A DNA stretch of 64,000 bases from Faecalibacterium duncaniae (GTDB lineage Bacteria; Bacillota; Clostridia; Oscillospirales; Ruminococcaceae): positions 806,001-870,000 of the forward strand of contig NZ_CP048437.1 of NCBI RefSeq assembly GCF_010509575.1, written 5' to 3'. The notes beneath the pieces were generated by a model. That model ran no database searches, was not told the DNA's origin, and was given only the letters and a program-made list of their open reading frames with translations. How positions within the stretch are numbered: position 1 is the stretch's first letter; each line of letters starts with the position of its first letter. Shown in pieces: positions 37,811-47,792 of the stretch. The translations under genes were made by a program, and so were the position numbers.

Positions 37811-39181
37811 ATGAAACGCATTTCTCGTCGCAATTTCCTGAAAGTGGCCGGTGTGGGTGCCGCTGCACTGGGTCTGGCTGCCTGCGGCGGTTCTTCCAGC
37901 TCCACAGCTTCCAGCACGGCTTCTTCCGCTGCTGCATCTGCCGCTCCCGCTGAGGACGTGACCATCAAGGTCGCCGCCATCGAGACCGGCTATGGCGCTG
38001 ATATGTGGAAGAAGGTCACTGAGGCCTTTACCGCCCAGACCGGCATCAAGGTGGAGCTGACCACCGACAAGAAGCTGGAGGATGTCATCGGACCTTCCAT
38101 GCAGGGCGGCGATTACCCCGACGTGATCCACCTGGCTACCGGCCGTGAGGCTGCCCTGACCGAGCAGTTCATCAAGGGCAACCTGATCGCGGATATCACC
38201 GATGTGCTGAGCATGACCGTGCCCGGCGAGAGCAAGAAGGTGAGCGAGAAGATCGCAGGCGGCTTTACCGACACCTCCCTGACCAACCCCTACGGCGACG
38301 GCAAGACCTATCTGGCTCCCATGTTCTACAGCCCCTGCGGCCTGTTCTACAACGCCGGTTTCCTGAAGGAAAAGGGCTGGGACGTGCCCACCACTTGGGA
38401 CGAGATGTGGGAACTGGGCGACAAGGCTGCCGCTGAGGGCACCTACCTGTTCACCTACCCCACCACCGGCTACTTTGATGCGTTCTTCTACGCACTGATG
38501 TATGCCGCCGGCGGCCCGGAGTTCTTCAACAAGGCCACCCACTATGAGGAAGGCATCTGGGATACCCCGGAGGCAAAGACCTGCTTTGACATCGTCAACA
38601 AGCTGGCTTCCTACACCAACCCCATTACCCCCGCACAGGCCAACGATCAGGACTTTACCCAGAACCAGCAGCTGGTGCTGGACAACAAGGCCCTGTTCAT
38701 GCCCAACGGCACCTGGATCGTGGGCGAGATGGCCGAGGCTCCCCGTGCGGATGGCTTTGAGTGGGGCATGACCGCCCTGCCCGCTGTCAAGGCCGGCGGC
38801 GACCAGTACAGCTACACCTGGTTCGAGCAGGCATGGATCCCGGCTGGTGCCGAGCATCTGGATGCCGCCAAGCAGTTCGTGGCTTACCTGTACAGCGACG
38901 AGGCCTGCAAGCTGTTTGCCGAGAGCGGTGCCATCCAGCCTGTGCTGGGCATCGCCGATGATCTGGAAGGCGACAACAAGATGTTCTACTCCATCTACGA
39001 CAACGGCGCAAAGGCCGCTATGGGCAACTTTGCCTCCTTCAGCGCCATCCCCGGCGTGGAGGTCCGCACCGTGTTCTTTGACCCCGTCAACTCTCTGGTG
39101 TCCGGCAGCATGACCGAGCAGCAGTGGATCGACGGAATCAAGTCCGCCAGCGACCAGATGCGTGCCAATATCATCGAATAA
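37811..39181 (+). CDS. Sugar ABC transporter solute-binding lipoprotein
   Basis: 456 residues, family 1 extracellular solute-binding protein. The signal is MKRISRRNFLKVAGVGAAAL followed by lipobox LAAC with acylated Cys25; SRRNFLK also fits the twin-arginine consensus. A Ser/Ala-rich linker follows, then the two-lobe binding domain (KVELTTDKKLEDVIGPSMQG, GGDYPDVIHLATG). First gene of an operon with two permeases and a GH112 enzyme, suggesting galacto-N-biose or lacto-N-biose as ligand. No ATPase is encoded here, so a shared MsmK-type ATPase is likely. Confidence 0.9.
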   Translation: MKRISRRNFLKVAGVGAAALGLAACGGSSSSTASSTASSAAASAAPAEDVTIKVAAIETGYGADMWKKVTEAFTAQTGIKVELTTDKKLEDVIGPSMQGGDYPDVIHLATGREAALTEQFIKGNLIADITDVLSMTVPGESKKVSEKIAGGFTDTSLTNPYGDGKTYLAPMFYSPCGLFYNAGFLKEKGWDVPTTWDEMWELGDKAAAEGTYLFTYPTTGYFDAFFYALMYAAGGPEFFNKATHYEEGIWDTPEAKTCFDIVNKLASYTNPITPAQANDQDFTQNQQLVLDNKALFMPNGTWIVGEMAEAPRADGFEWGMTALPAVKAGGDQYSYTWFEQAWIPAGAEHLDAAKQFVAYLYSDEACKLFAESGAIQPVLGIADDLEGDNKMFYSIYDNGAKAAMGNFASFSAIPGVEVRTVFFDPVNSLVSGSMTEQQWIDGIKSASDQMRANIIE

Positions 39182-39194
39182 TTGAACCCTGCCC

Positions 39195-39227
39195 AGCGGG
39201 GGCGGTTTTGACCGCCTCCGCTTTTTG
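39195..39227 (+). terminator. Intra-operon terminator after the binding protein
   Basis: AGCGGGGGCGGT, TTTG loop, ACCGCCTCCGCT (one G-T pair), TTTTTG. It should reduce transcription of the permeases relative to the binding protein. Confidence 0.75.
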
Positions 39228-39264
39228 TGGTTTTCGGGTTCCGATAGAAAGGAGCGGTTTGTCT

Positions 39265-40149
39265 ATGAGATCTGACAAAAGCCGCAGACGGTTCGTCTTT
39301 CTCTGCGTGGCACCGGCCACGATCCTGTTCTTTCTCTTTATGATCCTGCCCACCCTCAACGTGTTCCGCATGAGCCTGTACGAGCGCGGTGCCTACTCGC
39401 CCAACGAGACCTTTGTGGGCCTGAAGAATTTCCAGCACCTGCTCAAGGACACCCAGTTCATCCGCTCCATGCAGAATATGATCCTGCTGGTGGTAGTGGT
39501 GACCATCGTCACCTTTGCCTTTGCGCTGGTGTTTGCGGCCATCCTGACCCGGGAAAAAATCAAGGGGCAGAATTTCTTCCGGGTCATCTTCTACATCCCC
39601 AACATCCTGTCGGTGGTCGTCATCTCCGGCATCTTCTCGGCCATCTATAAGCCGGAAAACGGTATGCTGAACAGCATCATCGGCCTGTTCCGGGATATGA
39701 CAGACCCCATCCTCTGGAAGGGGGAAAAGCTGGTCATCCCCTCCATCATCCTCGCCATGGTCTGGCAGGCCGTGGGCTATTACATGGTCATGTATATGGC
39801 TTCCATGTCCTCGGTGCCCGCCAGCCTGTACGAGAGCGCCAATCTGGACGGTGCGGGCCGCCTGACCCAGTTCTTCCAGATCACCATCCCCCTCATCTGG
39901 ACCAACATCCGCACCACCCTGACCTTCTTCATCATCTCCACCATCAACATGGCCTTCCTCTTTGTCAAGGCCATGACCAGCGGCGGGCCCAACGGTGCTT
40001 CGGATGTGGCGCTGAGCTATATGTACAGCCAGAAGGACGCGGGCCTGTATGGCTACAGCATGGCCATTGGCGTGGTCATCTTCCTGTTCTCGTTTGCACT
40101 GTCCGCCTGTGTCAACAAGGCCACCGACCGCGATCCGCTGGAATTCTAA
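39265..40149 (+). CDS. Sugar ABC transporter permease (MalF type)
   Basis: 294 residues, six predicted membrane helices. The EAA-type cytoplasmic loop reads SVPASLYESANLDGAGRLTQ, followed by FFQITIPLIW, as in carbohydrate permeases. ATG at 39265 after AAGGAG; upstream in-frame sequence crosses the terminator and is not used. It pairs with the next gene to form the translocation pore. Confidence 0.92.
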   Translation: MRSDKSRRRFVFLCVAPATILFFLFMILPTLNVFRMSLYERGAYSPNETFVGLKNFQHLLKDTQFIRSMQNMILLVVVVTIVTFAFALVFAAILTREKIKGQNFFRVIFYIPNILSVVVISGIFSAIYKPENGMLNSIIGLFRDMTDPILWKGEKLVIPSIILAMVWQAVGYYMVMYMASMSSVPASLYESANLDGAGRLTQFFQITIPLIWTNIRTTLTFFIISTINMAFLFVKAMTSGGPNGASDVALSYMYSQKDAGLYGYSMAIGVVIFLFSFALSACVNKATDRDPLEF

Positions 40150-40161
40150 GGAGGGAAGAAG

Positions 40162-41058
40162 ATGCAGAATACCACCGAAAGATCTTCCCGCTCGGCGGAA
40201 GGTCTCTACAAGTTCTTTATCTATTTTGTGCTGGTCCTGCTGGCGGTGATCATCATCGTGCCGGTGGCATGGGTATTCATGGCCTCCATCAAGCAGAACG
40301 CGGAGTTCTACGGCAACCCGTGGGCGCTGCCTGCCGGGTTCTACTGGCAGAACTTTGTCAATGCGTGGAACGGAGCCAAGATGGGCGAGTATATGCTCAA
40401 CTCTGTCATCGTGACCGCATTGGCGCTGGTGCTGCTGCTGGTCATTGCGCTGCCTGCCGCCTACTGCCTGTCCCGCTTCCGGTTCAAGGGCCGCAAACTG
40501 CTGAACACCCTGTTTATGGCGGGCCTGTTCATCAATGTCAACTACATCGTGGTGCCCATCTTCCTGATGCTGCGGGACGGAGATGTCTGGCTGAAGAGCC
40601 ACTTTGGCAGCAGCTTCCTGCTGAACAATCTGGTGGTGCTGGCGGTGGTGTATGCAGCCACAGCCCTGCCTTTTACAATCTATCTGCTTTCGGGCTATTT
40701 TGCCACCCTGCCCCATGATTTTGAGGAGGCTGCCTACATCGACGGTGCAAGCTACTTCTCCACCATGACCCGTATCATCTTCCCCATGGCAAAGCCCTCC
40801 ATCATCACCATCATCCTGTTCAACTTCCTGTCCTTCTGGAATGAGTACATCATTTCCATGACGCTGATGAGCTCCACCAGCGCGCCCCGCACCCTGCCGG
40901 TGGGCCTTTTGAATCTGATGCAGGCCCAGCAGAGCGCGGCCCAGTACGGCACCATGTATGCCGGTCTGGTGCTGGTGATGCTGCCCACCCTGATCCTGTA
41001 CATCTGCGTGCAGAAGCAGCTGACACAGGGCATGACCGTGGGCGGTCTGAAAGGGTAA
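40162..41058 (+). CDS. Sugar ABC transporter permease (MalG type)
   Basis: 298 residues, six predicted helices, EAA loop LPHDFEEAAYIDGASYFSTM followed by TRIIFPMAKPSIITI. The C-terminal MTVGGLKG is typical of MalG-like subunits. GGAGG ribosome site 12 bases after the first permease. Second channel subunit for the same transporter. Confidence 0.93.
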   Translation: MQNTTERSSRSAEGLYKFFIYFVLVLLAVIIIVPVAWVFMASIKQNAEFYGNPWALPAGFYWQNFVNAWNGAKMGEYMLNSVIVTALALVLLLVIALPAAYCLSRFRFKGRKLLNTLFMAGLFINVNYIVVPIFLMLRDGDVWLKSHFGSSFLLNNLVVLAVVYAATALPFTIYLLSGYFATLPHDFEEAAYIDGASYFSTMTRIIFPMAKPSIITIILFNFLSFWNEYIISMTLMSSTSAPRTLPVGLLNLMQAQQSAAQYGTMYAGLVLVMLPTLILYICVQKQLTQGMTVGGLKG

Positions 41059-41069
41059 GGTGACAAACG

Positions 41070-41261
41070 ATGAAAGCATTCTGGAAAAATCATCCCGCCC
41101 TGCGCATGGTGCTGATGCTGGTGCTGTTTGTGCTGTCCATCGCGCTGGTGACAGCAGGCTGGAAAATGACCGGGCAGCTGGCCGGTCTTGGCATCATGCT
41201 TTTGGGGGTGGCGCTGCTGCTGGCCGTGCTGGCGCTCTATAACGCCCCCTATCAGGATTGA
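41070..41261 (+). CDS. Small membrane protein of the glycan operon (DUF6903-like)
   Basis: 63 residues, two membrane helices (about 11-31 and 36-57) with short ends. Function unknown. It is placed between the permease and GH112 genes, 11 bases after the permease stop, so co-transcription is certain in practice. I recall small proteins of this kind (DUF6903) in other clostridial lacto-N-biose operons; this is memory, not a search. It might stabilise the permeases. Confidence 0.7.
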   Translation: MKAFWKNHPALRMVLMLVLFVLSIALVTAGWKMTGQLAGLGIMLLGVALLLAVLALYNAPYQD

Positions 41262-41288
41262 GGAGAAGAGAGGTAAAGGAGAATTCCC

Positions 41289-43448
41289 ATGGAAGAAAAT
41301 AGAATGACCGGGCGCGTAACGATCCCGACCGATCTGGACGTGGTGCCCGAAACGCTGGAGATCCTGAAAAAGTGGGGCGCGGATGCCATCCGCGACTGCG
41401 ACGGCACCGACTTTCCGCAGGAGCTGAAGGATGCCGACGCAAAGATCTACTCCACCTACTATACCACCCGCAAGGACAACGCGTGGGCCAAGGCGAACCC
41501 GGATGAGGTGCAGCAGTGCTACATTATGACCGGCTTCTACACCGCCCCCGGTGACACCGTGACCATTCCACTGATGAAGGGCATCAGCCCGGAGTTGATG
41601 CAGGTGAACACCAACGACGACATCACCCGCTGGTGGGAGGTCATGGACCGAACCACCGGTCAGCCCGTGCCCCCGGCACAGTGGAGCTACGCCGACGGCA
41701 GCGTGACGGTGCAGGCCGTGCCGTTCCACGAGTACACCGTCAGCTTTCTGGCCTACCTGATCTGGGACCCGGTGCACATGTACAATGCTACCACCAACGG
41801 CTGGACCAACTTTGAGCACCAGATCACCTTTGACGTGCGCCAGCCCAAGACCCACAAATACTCCATGGAGCGGCTGCGGAAGTTCATTGCAGACCACCCC
41901 TATGTCAACGTGATCCGCTACACCACCTTCTTCCACCAGTTTACCCTGATCTTCGATGAGCTGAAGCGGGAGAAGTTCGTGGACTGGTACGGCTATTCCG
42001 CCTCGGTCAGCCCCTATATCCTGAAGCAGTTCGAGAAGGAGGTGGGCTATAAGTTCCGCCCGGAGTACATCATCGATCAGGGCTACTACAACAACCAGTA
42101 CCGGGTGCCCAGCAGGGAATTCCGGGATTTTCAGGCATTCCAGCGCCGGGAGGTGGCAAAGCTTGCCAAGGAGATGGTGGATATCACCCACGAGTGCGGC
42201 TGCGAGGCCATGATGTTCCTGGGGGACCACTGGATCGGCACCGAGCCCTTTATGCCGGAGTTCAAGACCATCGGTCTGGATGCCGTGGTGGGCAGTGTGG
42301 GCAACGGTTCCACTCTGCGCCTGATCTCAGACATCGAGGGCGTAAAGTACACCGAGGGCCGCTTTTTACCCTACTTCTTCCCGGACACCTTCCACGAGGG
42401 CGGCGACCCGGTGCGGGAGGCCAAGGAAAACTGGGTCACGGCCCGCCGCGCCATCCTGCGCAAGCCCATTGACCGCATCGGCTACGGCGGCTACCTGAAG
42501 CTGGCGCTGCAGTTCCCGGAGTTCGTGGACTATGTGGAGAGCGTCTGCAGCGAGTTCCGTGAGCTGTATGAGAACATCAAGGGCACCACGCCCTACTGCG
42601 TCAAGCGGGTGGCCGTGCTGAACTGCTGGGGCAAGATGCGGGCCTGGGGCTGCCACATGGTGCACCACGCCCTCTACTACAAGCAGAACTACAGCTACTC
42701 CGGTGTCATCGAAATGCTGTCCGGCGCGCCCTTTGACGTGAAGTTCATCAGCTTTGAGGACATCAAGAAGGACCCCGCCCTGCTGGATGAGCTGGATGTC
42801 ATCATCAATGTGGGCGATGCCGACACCGCCCACACCGGCGGCATCTGGTGGGAGGACCCGGAGATCTCCTCCGCAATCCGGAAGTTCGTCTGGAACGGCG
42901 GCGGCCTCATCGGCGTGGGTGAGCCCTCCGGTCATGCCTATCAGGGCCACATCCTCCAGCTGGCCAGCGTGCTGGGCGTGGAGGAAGAAAACGGCTTCAC
43001 CCTCAACTACGACAAGTACAATTGGGACGAGCACCCGGACCACTTCATTCTGCAGGATGCCGACCAGCCCATCGACTTTGGCGAGGGCAAGAAGAATATC
43101 TACGCCCTCGAGGGGACCGAGGTGCTGGTGCAGCGGAACAGGGAAGTGCAGATGGCGGCACACGATTTCGGTAAGGGCCGCGCCGTGTACATCAGCGGTG
43201 TGCCTTACAGCTTTGCCAACAGCCGCACCCTTTACCGTGCCATCCTGTGGAGCGCCCACAGCGAGGAGGAGCTGCACACCTGGTTCAGCTCCAACTACAA
43301 TGTGGAAGTGCACGCCTACGTGAAAAATGGCAAGTACTGCGTGGTGAACAACACCTACGAACCGCAGGACACCACGGTCTACACCACCGGTGGAAACCAT
43401 TTCGACCTGCATCTGGAAGCCAACGAGATCAAGTGGTATGAGATCTGA
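41289..43448 (+). CDS. gnpA: 1,3-beta-galactosyl-N-acetylhexosamine phosphorylase (GH112)
   Basis: Splits galacto-N-biose or lacto-N-biose with phosphate to Gal-1-P plus GalNAc or GlcNAc, in the cytoplasm. 719 residues, close to family size. GRVTIPTDLDVVPETLEILK at the start and FLGDHWIGTEP around Asp313, which falls at the same number as the known acid catalyst of the bifidobacterial enzyme. TIM-barrel, Rossmann-like glutamine-amidotransferase region (about 440-640), and C-terminal beta domains in order. Last gene of the transporter operon. The downstream GalT/GalE functions are not in this window. Confidence 0.95.
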   Translation: MEENRMTGRVTIPTDLDVVPETLEILKKWGADAIRDCDGTDFPQELKDADAKIYSTYYTTRKDNAWAKANPDEVQQCYIMTGFYTAPGDTVTIPLMKGISPELMQVNTNDDITRWWEVMDRTTGQPVPPAQWSYADGSVTVQAVPFHEYTVSFLAYLIWDPVHMYNATTNGWTNFEHQITFDVRQPKTHKYSMERLRKFIADHPYVNVIRYTTFFHQFTLIFDELKREKFVDWYGYSASVSPYILKQFEKEVGYKFRPEYIIDQGYYNNQYRVPSREFRDFQAFQRREVAKLAKEMVDITHECGCEAMMFLGDHWIGTEPFMPEFKTIGLDAVVGSVGNGSTLRLISDIEGVKYTEGRFLPYFFPDTFHEGGDPVREAKENWVTARRAILRKPIDRIGYGGYLKLALQFPEFVDYVESVCSEFRELYENIKGTTPYCVKRVAVLNCWGKMRAWGCHMVHHALYYKQNYSYSGVIEMLSGAPFDVKFISFEDIKKDPALLDELDVIINVGDADTAHTGGIWWEDPEISSAIRKFVWNGGGLIGVGEPSGHAYQGHILQLASVLGVEEENGFTLNYDKYNWDEHPDHFILQDADQPIDFGEGKKNIYALEGTEVLVQRNREVQMAAHDFGKGRAVYISGVPYSFANSRTLYRAILWSAHSEEELHTWFSSNYNVEVHAYVKNGKYCVVNNTYEPQDTTVYTTGGNHFDLHLEANEIKWYEI

Positions 43449-43465
43449 GTTCTCCGTTTCATAAG

Positions 43466-43512
43466 CAAACACCCCTCTGCATTCCGAAAGGAGCGCAGAG
43501 GGGTGTTTGTGT
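43466..43512. terminator. Terminator between gnpA and nspC
   Basis: CAAACACCCCTCTGC/GCAGAGGGGTGTTTG, a 15-bp stem between convergent operons. Confidence 0.8.
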
Positions 43513-43523
43513 ATCCGGGCGGC

Positions 43524-44737
43524 TCAGCGGGGAGAGCCCAGACGGTATTTGAAATCGTGGTAGCCGAAGCGGGCCAGCGGCTGGGTGGTGCCGTTTTCAT
43601 GCAGCACCCAGATATCCGGCAGGGGCATCCCGTTGAAGGTGTTGTTCTTGCAGGTGGAATAGATGGCCATGTCGCCGAAGATGAGCCGGTCACCCTCGGT
43701 GAGGGGGGCGGCAAAGCTGTAATTGCCCACCACGTCCCCGGCAAGGCAGGTGGGGCCGCCCAGCCGGAAGGTGCAGGGCTTTTCCCCCGGCTCGCCCGCG
43801 TCCAGCAGGGGCGGGCGGTAGGGCATCTCGATGACATCCGGCGTATGGCAGGCTGCGGACATGTCCAGAATGGCAAGATGTGTCTCGCCGTTCTGCAGGG
43901 TGTCCAGCACTGTGGTGACGAGGTAGCCCGCGTTCAGCGCCCAGGCCTCGCCCGGTTCCAGATACACCTGTACGCCGTACTTTTCCTGCGTCCCGGTGAT
44001 GCACTTTTCCAGCGTGGCAAGGTCGTAATCCGGGCGGGTGATGTGGTGCCCGCCGCCAAAATTGAGCCACTTCATCCGGGGCAGCAGGTCACCGAATTTC
44101 GCTTCCAGCGCGGGCAGGGTGGCCGCCAGCGCATCGGAATCCTGCTCACACAGGGTGTGGAAGTGCAGGCCGTCCAACAGGTCGGGCAGGTCAGGGTGCT
44201 GCGCCGCAGCGGCATCCCACTGGGCACGGGTGGTGCCCAGACGGCTGCCCGGGGCGCAGGGGTCATAGATCTCGTGCCCCTCCTGGGTGGAATGCTCGGG
44301 GTTCACCCGCAGGCCCACGCTCTTGCCCGCCGCCTTTGCAGCCGGGCCGAACTTTGCCAGCTGGTGGGGCGAGTTGAACACGATGTGGTCAGCGTATTGC
44401 AGCAGCTCCTCGAACTGGTCGGCCCGGTAGGCGGCGCAGAACACATGGTTCTCCTTCTCCGGCAGCTCCTCCCTGCCCAGGCGGCTCTCGTACAGGCCGC
44501 TGGCCTCGGTGCCCGCCAGATAGGGGGCCAGCACCGGGTAGAGGTCGTAGTTGGAAAAGGCCTTCTGGGCCAGCAGGATCTTGCAGCCTGTCCGCTGCTG
44601 TACGCCCAGCAGGATCTCGCCGTTGCGGCGCAGCCGGGCTTCATCCAACAGATAGCAGGGGGTGGGCAGTGCAGCCAGTGCAGCCTCAGAGAGGTTCGCC
44701 AGCCCCGCAAAGGGCGGGCGGGTGTCGGCCAGCCGCA

Positions 44738-44738
<1 letters not shown>
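43524..44738 (-). CDS. nspC: Carboxynorspermidine decarboxylase
   Basis: PLP fold-III decarboxylase that makes norspermidine or spermidine from the carboxy precursor. 404 residues. PLP lysine K59 in LAQKAFS, then GLHFHTLCEQ, NFGGGHHITRPDYD, EPGEAW and the C-terminal Cys/Asp region GPTCLAGDVVGNY. Its start overlaps the stop of the dehydrogenase gene by one base (TGATG), so the pair is translationally coupled. In gut Clostridia the enzyme mostly makes spermidine via carboxyspermidine; which product applies here is not shown. Confidence 0.92.
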
Positions 44739-45997
<1,259 letters not shown>

Positions 45998-46043
45998 ATC
46001 GGTTACTCCTTTATCTGTAAAGTTGTCTTTTTACGGTCTGTCC

Positions 46044-46922
46044 TTATACCTGAAAGCCCGGCCAGCCCTTGTCCAGCGCAATCAGCAGCTCCCGCAGGAC
46101 CTTGCAGGCTGTGGCCGTGGAAACGCCGGTGGTGTCCAGCGTGGGGGCCAGCTCGTTGAGGTCCGCACCCACGATGTTGGCCTTGGTCACGGTGCGGATG
46201 GCTTCCAGCAGCTGCAAAAAGCTCACGCCGCCGGCCTCCGGGGTGCCGGTGCCGGGGAAGCAGGAGGGGTCCAGGCAGTCGAGGTCAATGGTCAGGTAAA
46301 CGGGCACCTTGCTGGCACAGAGCTGCTCGGTGAGCTGGGCAAGGCCCGTGAAATCGAACTTGTGCATCTCGGTGTGGGCAGCCGCGAACTCAAACTCGGT
46401 GCGGTCGCCGCTGCGGATGCAGAACTGGTGGATGCGTCCGTCGCCGATGAGGTCATGGCAGCGGCGCAGGACACAGGCGTGGCTGAGCTTTGCGCCCAGA
46501 TAGTCGTCCCGCAGGTCGGCGTGGGCATCAAAGTGGACGATGTGGAGGTCGGGGTACTTTTCCACCATGGCCCGCACGGCACCCAGCGTGACCAGATGCT
46601 CGCCGCCCAGCAGGAGCGGGAACTTTCCGTCGTGCAGGATCTCTGCCGCGCGGCTCTGGATGTCGGCCAGTGCGCTCTCGCTGGAGCCGAAGCAGAGCTC
46701 CAGATCGCCGCTGTCGAAGATGTCAAAGTCGGTCAGGTCGGCGTTCTGGTAGGGGCTGTAAGTCTCCAGACCGTAGCTTTCGTGCCGGATGGCAGCCGGG
46801 CCGAACCGGGCCCCCGGGCGATAGCTGGTGGTGGAATCGTAGGGGGCACCGTACAGCACGATGCTGGCGGCACGGTAGCTGCTGTCGCAGCCGATAAAGG
46901 TTTCAACGTTGGGGTAAAGCAT
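46044..46922 (-). CDS. speB: Agmatinase
   Basis: Ureohydrolase that turns agmatine into putrescine and urea. 292 residues. Manganese ligands in GGEH, HFDAHADLRDDY and TIDLDCLDPSCFPG, then GTPEAGGVSF, as in bacterial SpeB. Start overlaps the speE stop by one base. Urea hydrolysis genes are not in the window. Confidence 0.93.
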   Translation of the reverse strand: MLYPNVETFIGCDSSYRAASIVLYGAPYDSTTSYRPGARFGPAAIRHESYGLETYSPYQNADLTDFDIFDSGDLELCFGSSESALADIQSRAAEILHDGKFPLLLGGEHLVTLGAVRAMVEKYPDLHIVHFDAHADLRDDYLGAKLSHACVLRRCHDLIGDGRIHQFCIRSGDRTEFEFAAAHTEMHKFDFTGLAQLTEQLCASKVPVYLTIDLDCLDPSCFPGTGTPEAGGVSFLQLLEAIRTVTKANIVGADLNELAPTLDTTGVSTATACKVLRELLIALDKGWPGFQV

Positions 46923-47779
46923 CAGTGTTCCTCCACTTCCCGCAGCATCTCCTCCAGAAAAGCCGGCAGGTAGAATGCTCCGATATGCAGTTTGGTGGTG
47001 TAGTACCGGGTGCGCATGTTCAGGGCCTTCCAGGCGGTTGCGTCCAGATCATCAATGGGGTGGTACTTCTTGCTGGCAAAGCCGAACAGCCAGTAGCCCG
47101 CTGCAAAGGTGGGGATGTGGGCCTGATACACCCGGCTGATGGGGAAGGTGGAAGCAATGCGTTTGTGGCTGCGCTGCATGGCGTTGGCATCCTCGGCGTA
47201 GAAGGGGCTGCCCTGCTGATTGACCATGATGCCGTCCTCTTTCAGGGCGTTGAAGCAGCTGCCGTAGAACTCACGGGTGAACAGACCCTCGCTTGGGCCG
47301 AAGGGGTCGGAGGAGTCCACGATGATGAGGTCGTATTCCTCCTCGCACTGGCGGATGAACTTGAGGGCGTTCTCAAAATAGATGTGCACCCGGCGGTCAT
47401 CCATCCGGCAGGCGTTGCCGGGCAGGTAGGCACGGCAGGCCTCCACCACCTGGGGGTCCATCTCCACCAGGTCGATGCGCTCCACCCGGTCGTAGCGGGT
47501 CAGCTCCCGCACCACGCCGCCGTCGCCCGCGCCGATGACAAGGATATCCTTTGCCTCCCGGTGCACGGCCATGGGCACATGGACGATCATCTCGTCGTAG
47601 ATGAATTCGTCCCGCTCGGTCAGCATCACATTGCCGTCCAGTGTGAGCACCCGGCCAAACTCGGGCGTTTCAAAAATATCAATGCGCTGATAATCGCTCT
47701 GCTTGGAGTAGAGCTGCTTGTTCACCCGGATGCTGTGCTTCACATCGGGGGTGTGAAATTCCGAAAACCAAAACTCCAT
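46922..47779 (-). CDS. speE: Spermidine synthase (aminopropyltransferase)
   Basis: 285 residues. Glycine-rich GAGDGGVVREL, acidic VEMDPQVVEACR, and VDSSDPFGPSEGLFTREFY, the conserved polyamine-binding region. It transfers the aminopropyl group of decarboxylated SAM to putrescine. The donor requires S-adenosylmethionine decarboxylase (speD), which is not in this window. It sits between speA and speB, unlike the carboxy-route genes, which are downstream. Confidence 0.93.
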   Translation of the reverse strand: MEFWFSEFHTPDVKHSIRVNKQLYSKQSDYQRIDIFETPEFGRVLTLDGNVMLTERDEFIYDEMIVHVPMAVHREAKDILVIGAGDGGVVRELTRYDRVERIDLVEMDPQVVEACRAYLPGNACRMDDRRVHIYFENALKFIRQCEEEYDLIIVDSSDPFGPSEGLFTREFYGSCFNALKEDGIMVNQQGSPFYAEDANAMQRSHKRIASTFPISRVYQAHIPTFAAGYWLFGFASKKYHPIDDLDATAWKALNMRTRYYTTKLHIGAFYLPAFLEEMLREVEEH

Positions 47780-47792
47780 CTGCTTTCCCTCC

